From an uncultured Lachnospiraceae bacterium (GTDB lineage Bacteria; Bacillota; Clostridia; Lachnospirales; Lachnospiraceae), in NCBI GenBank assembly GCA_946566415.1, contig CAMNWW010000008.1, positions 1-21,851 on the forward strand: DNA of 21,851 nt, written 5' to 3'. The translations under genes were made by a program, and so were the position numbers. Below are positions 16,362-21,851 of this stretch, piece after piece (position 1 is the first letter of the stretch; the number at the start of each line of letters is the position of its first letter). The notes under the pieces are model-generated. The model did no database searches, was not told the origin of the DNA, and saw only the letters and a program-made list of their open reading frames with translations.

Positions 16362-16784
16362 CTATTCCGCGGCCTCGCTCTTCATAAAGCAGACGATGAT
16401 TTCAGCCGCGCCGATTACCAGGATCGCGCCAAGAATCGTGAAGATCATCGTGACGCTTCCTCTTCCGCCCGAAAACAGGGCGATTCCGTTCAGAAGATCC
16501 GCAAGACTGTTCATACTGTCCTTTAAAAAGGTAACAGCGCACATCGCCGTCAATGCCGTCGCGCCGATTTCCAAGATTCCCATAAGATCAACGGGAAACT
16601 GTATATCGACCAGAAAATATGCCGCGTTGATGACCGCAATCACGGTCATGTAGAGAATGATCGTGGAATTTACCGTCTTAAGGCCGGATGTATATACCAG
16701 ATACACAATAAGGAAAACAAACGTAATGACAGCGACGATCATACTCAGATACTTGCCTGCCGTTTTATTTTTCAGAACCTTCAT
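16362..16784 (-). CDS. Four-helix membrane protein, unknown function
   Basis: This is a 140-residue hydrophobic protein that I do not recognise. Four membrane segments are apparent: ~13-32 (YLSMIVAVITFVFLIVYLVY), ~42-62 (IILYMTVIAVINAAYFLV), ~68-88 (GILEIGATALTAMCAVTF) and ~110-134 (TMIFTILGAILVIGAAEIIVCF), with a basic N-terminus. The start at 16784 has GGAGG upstream and overlaps the stop of the anchored GH3 by 20 nt; the canonical GH3 begins 9 nt after its stop. Its place between two GH3 genes suggests a role linked to their product or location, for example holding the anchored enzyme. No transporter motif is visible. Confidence 0.82.
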   Translation of the reverse strand: MKVLKNKTAGKYLSMIVAVITFVFLIVYLVYTSGLKTVNSTIILYMTVIAVINAAYFLVDIQFPVDLMGILEIGATALTAMCAVTFLKDSMNSLADLLNGIALFSGGRGSVTMIFTILGAILVIGAAEIIVCFMKSEAAE

Positions 16785-19700
16785 TCTTTTTCGCCTCCTC
16801 CTTTTTTCTTGAAAACAGAATAAATGCTATCAGGAACCCTGCCGTGCCTACTCCGAATACACCGATTGCTCCGTTCAGCGCGTTCTTCCACCACGGGGTG
16901 ATCGATACGATTTTTGACGAAGCGGAAAGCCCGTTTGTGGACCATGACTGAAGCCATGTGTTGATCGTGTTCTTCACCGCCCCTCTCAGGCACTCAAGCA
17001 TATATCCGTCGCCGCCGTCAATCAGGCCTCCGATGCCTGCGAGCGCGTCCGGATTATCGCTCATGGCGGACAGCATCGCGTTAAAGCAATAGTAGTCCGT
17101 CCCCGCCGCCAGAGAGGTTCCCCAGTTCTGCTTGTACATACCGCCTGCAACGGCATCCGTGGTCACATGCCCTTCAAATCCCCATTCATCTCTTAAAATT
17201 GTCCGGAACAGTGCAGGAGAGTAATTACAGAATGTAACGCCGATCCTGTTAAATCCACCCATCACGCTCATTGCTTTTCCTTCTACATAGATTCCCTCGA
17301 AGACTTTCAGCTCGGTTTCGCGGAAGCCCTGTTCGGTAAAGAATGTAGATACGCTTTCCCTGTCTGTTTCCTGATTATTTCCCGCATAATGCTTCGGCGC
17401 GTACGCGACTCCGACTCCCTGCATTCCTATCGCTTCATAGCATCCTACAAAATATCCCAGAATCGGATCTTCTGAATAGTACTGCTGATTTCTTCCGTTA
17501 AACTGTGTGCGGTGAATATTTCCGCCTCCGTACCAGCACTCGTTTGCCCCACAGAAAGACATCTCAAGTCCGATGAGCCGTCCTCTTTCTTCAAATCTTT
17601 CTGTGTTAAAGGTGGACGCCGTCAGCACTTCACAGGCCCAGTACTGTCCGCCTTCTCCGTCCAGCGCCGTGAACGCGGACATGCCGCCGATATTATCGTC
17701 GAGCTGGGATACTGCCGGAATGCCAAGCTCTGCGATTTCCTCTGTCCCGGCACTTAAAAGCGCCAGAAGTTCATCCACTGTGAACTGGTCTAAGAACTCA
17801 TTCCATGTCTCTTCGTCGTCGAAGTCCACATCCCGCATCATAATAAAGGAAATTCCGTTATCCGCCCCTTGCGTGAAACTGTCTATGGAAGGAGCATTTT
17901 CCGACTGCTCATACAGCCCTGCCAGTTGTTTTATCATTTCTTCCGTCATGGTAAGGCTCTGCTCGCTGTAATTTACAGGATAAGTCCCTTCCCAGTCGCT
18001 TCTGGAGAGGTATGTCACCGTGCCTTCTCCCAGCCAGTAGTTCAGATCCCCGTCTTCAAGCTGATTCGTCACCTGCACCTCTTCATCGACGCGGGAATTT
18101 GCGTATGTCTCTGTATCCAGCTCGTCCTGTGTCCACGTGTATACCTTATCCGCATCGCCTTTGGCCGCGTTTCCGAGAACATCCGTCATACCTTCCGCTC
18201 CCTTGACCGCCAGAATATTATTGAGCGCGTCGTGGGCGTCGTCGCCGACTGCCAGATAATAATCTCCCTCGCTGAGAATATAACCTTCCGCCCCCTTTGT
18301 GTCATAGCTTGCCAGGAAATATCTCTCCACATTGACCGTCACCGTCTCGGACTGCCCCGGCGCAAGCTCGGCTGTCTTTGCAAACCCTGCCAGAACTACG
18401 GACGACTTCTCGATTCCGCTCTCTTTCTCATAATCGCCGTAAGGCGTCTGTGCGTATACCTGCACGACGGACCTGCCGCTGTATGTATCCCCTGTGTTTG
18501 TAACAGTGACTTCCACATCGTATGAATCTGTCTCTTCGTCATATTTTACACCGTCCAGTTTCTGCTCGAACGTTGTATAGGACAGGCCGTAGCCGAACGG
18601 ATACGTCACCTCTGCGTTGTAATCCCAGGCTCCGCTGCTTGCGTAAGTTCCCGCAGTACTCGAAGCGTTTCCCTGTCCCAGGATACAGTCCTCATAGCGG
18701 GTCTCGTAATACTTATAGCCAAGATAGATTCCCTCTGCCTCTACGATATAGCTTGTGAAATTCTTCTCTCCGCTGTAGCTGGCCTCATTCCCATAATATC
18801 CGACGCTCTCCAGAATCTCTTCCGCGTTCTCCCATGTGCCCGTATTATCGACCGCGTTCATATTTGCCGGAGCTGAAAATGAATCCGCCGCGTAGGTATC
18901 CGCCAGGCGTCCTGACGGCGCCGTCTTCCCTGTCAGAATATTTACCACGCCGGTCATTCCTGACGTTCCCGGACTTCCGATCCAGAGACATGCGTCGACG
19001 CCGTAATCGGCAAGATCCCCTATTTCCATCGCGTTGCTTGAGTTGATCAGTACGATCACCTTATCAAATGTATGATTCTCTTTATATGAGCGCACCATCT
19101 CCAGCAGCTTCACCTCATTGGGCTGGAGGGCAAGCTCGCTGATACCTCCCACGCCGCCGCTTTGGGTCAGATCGCCGTCCTCATCGCCGACACGCGTAAA
19201 CATAAGAACCGCCGCGTCTCCATAGTCCGCAAACGTGGAGGTGAGATCATCGGTGTAAAATTCCGCCGGCGCTTCCGCGTCTATGACGTTACCCGCGACT
19301 TCCGTCTGCATACCCGGTCCGCCGCCCGGTCCTGCGTTTCCACTGTCGCCGGTGCTTTCCATCTGTACGCCCTGCCCCGGATAGACGTCTTTATTCGCCT
19401 CGTACGCTTCGACAAGGGCCGTATTCACATTGTATGCCGCCCCCATCACATCTACATAGGACGCCAGAGGATTACAGTCTGAATACTTATCTTCCTCCGC
19501 CCATCCCTTATAAAGCGTCGCCCCGAACGCACTCTCCGGGTTCGTGAACTGCGCGTCCCCGCCGTTCCGTGCATAATGTACATTGACCGTGGACGACCCA
19601 AGCAGGGTAACGTTGCTGCCCTCCGCAAGCGGAAGCACGTCGTTATCATTCATGAGAAGAACCACGCCTTCCTCAACTGTCGCAATATTTTCATCCACCA

Positions 19701-19941
19701 CCTGTGCCTCCAGCTCATTCAGGGCGTCAATATCGCTCCTGGCCTCGCTGGAAAGGCCGCTCGGATAATAATTCGTATCCACATTTTCGTCCGAATCGTT
19801 TTCTATGACCGTTGTCTGCACCCCAAGAAAACTGTTCACCGTACCTGAATAATCCGACGCCACCTGCGCTCCAAACAGCGTCAAAACAAATAAAAAGGAA
19901 CACAACGAGGCTCCGCCCCGAAAAATTTGTTTCTTTTTCAT
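16765..19941 (-). CDS. Membrane-anchored, circularly permuted family 3 glycoside hydrolase
   Basis: This is a 1058-residue, very acidic protein. It begins with an export signal (MKKKQIFRGG, then a hydrophobic core to ~29) and ends with a membrane helix (~1022-1044) plus the basic tail SRKKEEAKK, so the catalytic part should face outside, tethered at the C-terminus. Domain order is permuted. The alpha/beta sandwich comes first (~90-350: EGVVLLMNDNDVLPL; RVGDEDGD, with E254 near the acid/base place) and has a Gly-rich insert at ~196-211. A fibronectin-III-like part (~445-570) follows, then the TIM barrel (~690-950: GRNQQYYSEDP, APKHYAGNNQE, GHVTTDA with D929 as likely nucleophile). The start at 19941 has AGGAGG 7 nt upstream; the ATG at 19986 would spoil the signal peptide. 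It is the first gene of the operon after the 20016-20078 regulatory region. Confidence 0.94.
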   Translation of the reverse strand: MKKKQIFRGGASLCSFLFVLTLFGAQVASDYSGTVNSFLGVQTTVIENDSDENVDTNYYPSGLSSEARSDIDALNELEAQVVDENIATVEEGVVLLMNDNDVLPLAEGSNVTLLGSSTVNVHYARNGGDAQFTNPESAFGATLYKGWAEEDKYSDCNPLASYVDVMGAAYNVNTALVEAYEANKDVYPGQGVQMESTGDSGNAGPGGGPGMQTEVAGNVIDAEAPAEFYTDDLTSTFADYGDAAVLMFTRVGDEDGDLTQSGGVGGISELALQPNEVKLLEMVRSYKENHTFDKVIVLINSSNAMEIGDLADYGVDACLWIGSPGTSGMTGVVNILTGKTAPSGRLADTYAADSFSAPANMNAVDNTGTWENAEEILESVGYYGNEASYSGEKNFTSYIVEAEGIYLGYKYYETRYEDCILGQGNASSTAGTYASSGAWDYNAEVTYPFGYGLSYTTFEQKLDGVKYDEETDSYDVEVTVTNTGDTYSGRSVVQVYAQTPYGDYEKESGIEKSSVVLAGFAKTAELAPGQSETVTVNVERYFLASYDTKGAEGYILSEGDYYLAVGDDAHDALNNILAVKGAEGMTDVLGNAAKGDADKVYTWTQDELDTETYANSRVDEEVQVTNQLEDGDLNYWLGEGTVTYLSRSDWEGTYPVNYSEQSLTMTEEMIKQLAGLYEQSENAPSIDSFTQGADNGISFIMMRDVDFDDEETWNEFLDQFTVDELLALLSAGTEEIAELGIPAVSQLDDNIGGMSAFTALDGEGGQYWACEVLTASTFNTERFEERGRLIGLEMSFCGANECWYGGGNIHRTQFNGRNQQYYSEDPILGYFVGCYEAIGMQGVGVAYAPKHYAGNNQETDRESVSTFFTEQGFRETELKVFEGIYVEGKAMSVMGGFNRIGVTFCNYSPALFRTILRDEWGFEGHVTTDAVAGGMYKQNWGTSLAAGTDYYCFNAMLSAMSDNPDALAGIGGLIDGGDGYMLECLRGAVKNTINTWLQSWSTNGLSASSKIVSITPWWKNALNGAIGVFGVGTAGFLIAFILFSRKKEEAKKNEGSEK

Positions 19942-20015
19942 CCTTATCCTCCTTGTTCTTTCTCTCCTGATGCCCTGCAGAAGCATTGTTTTTTGCGCAC
20001 GCTTTTACAATGAGG

Positions 20016-20044
20016 ATTATAACTTCAAGAAACCGGATTAAAGG
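20016..20044 (-). promoter_or_regulatory. Probable promoter of the GH3 operon with strong -10 and poor -35
   Basis: On the minus strand TATAAT lies at 20021-20016. A -35 placed 17 nt upstream (20044-20039) reads CCTTTA, far from TTGACA. A perfect -10 with a poor -35 is typical of a promoter that needs an activator. The leader to the GH3 start codon would be about 70 nt. Confidence 0.5.
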
Positions 20045-20047
20045 GCG

Positions 20048-20078
20048 GATTTCGCAATCTGTATTCCTGATTTCGTAA
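20048..20078 (-). promoter_or_regulatory. Direct-repeat pair, candidate LytTR regulator site
   Basis: On the minus strand two near-identical 10-mers, TTACGAAATC (20078-20069) and TTGCGAAATC (20057-20048), are exactly 21 bp apart start to start, two helical turns. The proximal copy ends 3 bp before the -35 position. Paired direct repeats with this spacing next to a weak -35 are the standard arrangement for LytTR activators such as AgrA, and a LytTR regulator gene lies about 1.2 kb upstream. The repeats are seen; the binding protein is inferred. Confidence 0.55.
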
Positions 20079-20095
20079 CTTGCACCGAAAATGAA

Positions 20096-20129
20096 ACGAT
20101 CTTCATCCCTGCACCGGGATGAAGATCGT
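20096..20129 (-). terminator. Strong hairpin terminator after the histidine kinase
   Basis: A perfect 14-bp inverted repeat (20096-20109 against 20116-20129) with a 6-nt loop. On the minus strand it is followed by TTTCATTTT, an interrupted T-run. The stop codon of the kinase (20105-20103) lies inside the downstream arm. It should separate the two-component genes from the GH3 operon. Confidence 0.7.
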
Positions 20130-21318
20130 CAGCCGGAAAAGATGGTCTTTTGCCGTAACATCCATCTCTCCCTTATATTTTTCCACACACTTTTTCATGC
20201 TTTTCATTCCATAGCCGTGTCCTTCCCCGTTCTTTGTCGTCTGGGGAAGACCGTTTACGAACTTCAATTCATCATTTTCAAAATAATTTTCGATCTGCAT
20301 CAGGAGCAGCCTGCCCTTCGTCCAGATGGATATGGAAATCACCTTCTTATCCGGGTCTGATACAAGCAACACGCTTTCTATGGCGTTATCGACCGCATTT
20401 CCCAGAATCGTATACAAATCGACAGCATGGATAAATTCCATTCCCCGCCCGTCCGCCATGCAGGTGATCTCGATCTGGTTCTTCATACAGATCAGCCTTT
20501 TCTGGGAAAGCAGAATATCCAGCACCTTGCTCCCTGTCTCGATCTGCGAGTCATAGGACTGGATCGTGCGTGTAATCTGCTCATAGTACTCTTGCCGATC
20601 CTTTTCCTCCGAAAAAAGTTTTAATGATTCCACCTGTTTTTCAGATCATGGCAGAGAAGGTTGACCCTCTCCACATCATCCTTCCGAAGACGGTACAGCT
20701 CCTTTTGCTTCAGCCATATCTGTTTCTCCTGTTCCTGCTCCTTTTGCTTCTTTAGCTTATCCTTATAGCTGACCTGAACCCACATCACAAAAATACAGCA
20801 TAAGATATCATAAATCTGACAGAGGTAATACAGCGGGCTGTTCTCCGAATGATTCAGCTCGGTCGATACCCAGCTCAGAACCAAAACGATCAAAATAATA
20901 AGAAAAAAAGAAATCAATGAAAAATATAGCTCCACGTCGTATCTGCCGTTTTCCGGAAGCCTGCGTCCTATCGCATAGTAGATCAGCGCACAGACCAGCG
21001 CCGCACATAAAAGATACGATCCGGTAATTCTGCTTGTCCCCATCCTGTCCGTAGCTTAAGGCGGCGCAGTAGAGCGCTTCTTTAAAAGAAATATCGCACA
21101 AAAAAAAAGCAAAACACTACAAGGATGCCAAACCCGGACAGATATCCCCACATTCCTTCCGCAGTAAAATCCATCAGGCTGCTTCCAAGAAGGCTGCACA
21201 ATATCCCGACCGCCAGACGGAGAACAAAATGTTCCCGTTTCTTTAGCTTTGCCGAGAAAACAAGGCACAGAGGCAGCATGTTTATCATAAAAAAATTCGA
21301 TTCAATCCAAGCCGGCAT
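20103..21318 (-). pseudogene. GHKL (AgrC-like) sensor histidine kinase, three apparent frameshifts
   Basis: The pieces read as one kinase in successive frames. Piece 1 (21318 to ~21082) carries membrane helices (MPAWIESNFFMINMLPLCLV). A short link in a second frame (KEALYCAALSYGQDG, ~21090-21040) follows. Piece 2 (~21040-20621) has more membrane helices, a charged coiled coil (QKEQEQEKQIWLKQKELYRLRK in part) and the phospho-acceptor motif NLLCHDLKN. Piece 3 (~20636-20103) is the GHKL ATPase with N-box NAVDNAIE and G-box GHGYGMKSM. The frame changes need one extra T near the T9 run at 21108-21100, one extra G at the G4 run 21041-21038 and one missing A at the A5 run 20641-20637. The start overlaps the regulator stop as TAATG. 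It is either a decayed gene or an intact one with homopolymer sequencing errors. Such kinases usually sense peptides or metabolites at the membrane. Confidence 0.8.
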
Positions 21319-21851
21319 TACCGCAGTCCTCCCTTATAATAATCCATAATTTCCTGTCTTACAGCCTTTTTCCTCGCCCGGCTCACTTTCAGCTCATACC
21401 TGTCGTCCAGAACGACGGTGTCCGTCTTCAGTTCCGTAAGATACTTGAAATTGATGCAGAAACAGTTATTGCACATGGTAAAATGATTGTCTTCCATCTT
21501 CTTTGCAAAGTCCTTCATACTGGAAATCATTTTATATTCACCGTCGTTTGTAAATATATGGAGCCAGTGGTCCCGTATCTCCGCGTAAATAATATCGTCA
21601 ACATGAATTTTTTTCATCCCCGCTTCGCAGGGTACGAGGAGCGCCGCATCTCCCCGCCGGCGTATCACTGATATTGCCTTGGTCAGCTTCATGGCAAAAG
21701 CAAAATACTTGATCGGCTTGAGCACATAGTCGAGCGCCCCAACCTCATAGCCGCTGATGGCATATTGGGCCATATTCGTCAGGAAAATAATCATAACCCG
21801 CTGATCGGTCTTTCTTATCTCCTTCGCCGCGCTCATCCCATCCATCTTCGG
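21318..21851 (-). CDS. LytTR-family response regulator, N-terminus outside window
   Basis: 178 codons are visible, starting inside the receiver domain at PKMDGMSAAKEIR, just after where the phosphorylated Asp should be. The rest of the receiver is present: IIFLTN (switch Thr), YEVGALDYVLKPI (with the conserved K). The LytTR DNA-binding domain follows (~80-175 of the visible part: IIYAEIRDHWLHIFTNDGEYKMISSMKDF in part, and FTMCNNCFCINFKYLTEL). LytTR regulators bind paired direct repeats and are commonly coupled to GHKL kinases, as here: the kinase start overlaps this stop by 1 nt. A possible target is the repeat pair at 20048-20078. The domain looks intact. Confidence 0.93.
   Translation of the reverse strand, partial: PKMDGMSAAKEIRKTDQRVMIIFLTNMAQYAISGYEVGALDYVLKPIKYFAFAMKLTKAISVIRRRGDAALLVPCEAGMKKIHVDDIIYAEIRDHWLHIFTNDGEYKMISSMKDFAKKMEDNHFTMCNNCFCINFKYLTELKTDTVVLDDRYELKVSRARKKAVRQEIMDYYKGGLR

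Noticed and set aside
20621..21043. A separate 140-residue membrane protein starting at 21043.
   Set aside because: It carries the kinase H-box (CHDLKN) at its end and the GHKL domain follows in another frame, so it is a piece of the broken kinase.
1..21851. CRISPR arrays, tRNA or rRNA genes, insertion sequences and phage genes.
   Set aside because: No regularly spaced repeats, cloverleaf-like sequences, transposase or integrase motifs were seen on either strand while reading the window.

Overview
The window looks like a chromosomal stretch from a gut-type Clostridia, most likely Lachnospiraceae. The signs are strong AGGAGG-type ribosome binding sites, several GH3 beta-glycosidases including circularly permuted ones, a GHKL/LytTR two-component system, a DUF4869 gene and small toxin-antitoxin genes. 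I name no species. Every gene I can support is on the minus strand, so transcription runs from high to low coordinates. No rRNA, tRNA, CRISPR array or intact mobile element was seen.

Layout in the direction of transcription: (1) 21851-20103 holds a LytTR response regulator, cut by the window edge, and a GHKL (AgrC-like) histidine kinase broken by three apparent single-base frameshifts. They end in a strong hairpin. (2) 20078-13615 is a carbohydrate operon: a promoter region with two 10-bp direct repeats exactly 21 bp apart, a membrane-anchored permuted GH3, a four-helix membrane protein, a canonical GH3 with a C-terminal extension, and a two-helix small protein. The repeats have the geometry of a LytTR site, so the neighbouring two-component system may control this operon. 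(3) 13565-6009 starts at a good sigma-A promoter and carries a Phd/YefM antitoxin, a truncated RelE/ParE toxin, a DUF58 protein, a transglutaminase-like membrane protein, DUF4869, a small ATPase with a TOPRIM-like second half, and a second permuted GH3. Spacings are short throughout. The MoxR ATPase that usually precedes DUF58 is missing and the toxin remnant sits in its place. A probable terminator follows at 5986-5932. (4) 5930-1 starts at a sigma-A promoter directly after that terminator and carries MNT nucleotidyltransferase antitoxin, HEPN protein, SNF2 helicase, SWIM zinc-finger protein and a GT2 glycosyltransferase that runs off the window. These genes overlap or are 14 nt apart, so they look like one coupled transcription unit.

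The best candidates for something undescribed are the AT-rich DUF4869-ATPase pair placed inside the DUF58/transglutaminase/GH3 run, and the coupling of a HEPN-MNT pair to an SNF2-SWIM pair. Function in both cases is inferred from motifs and gene order only.
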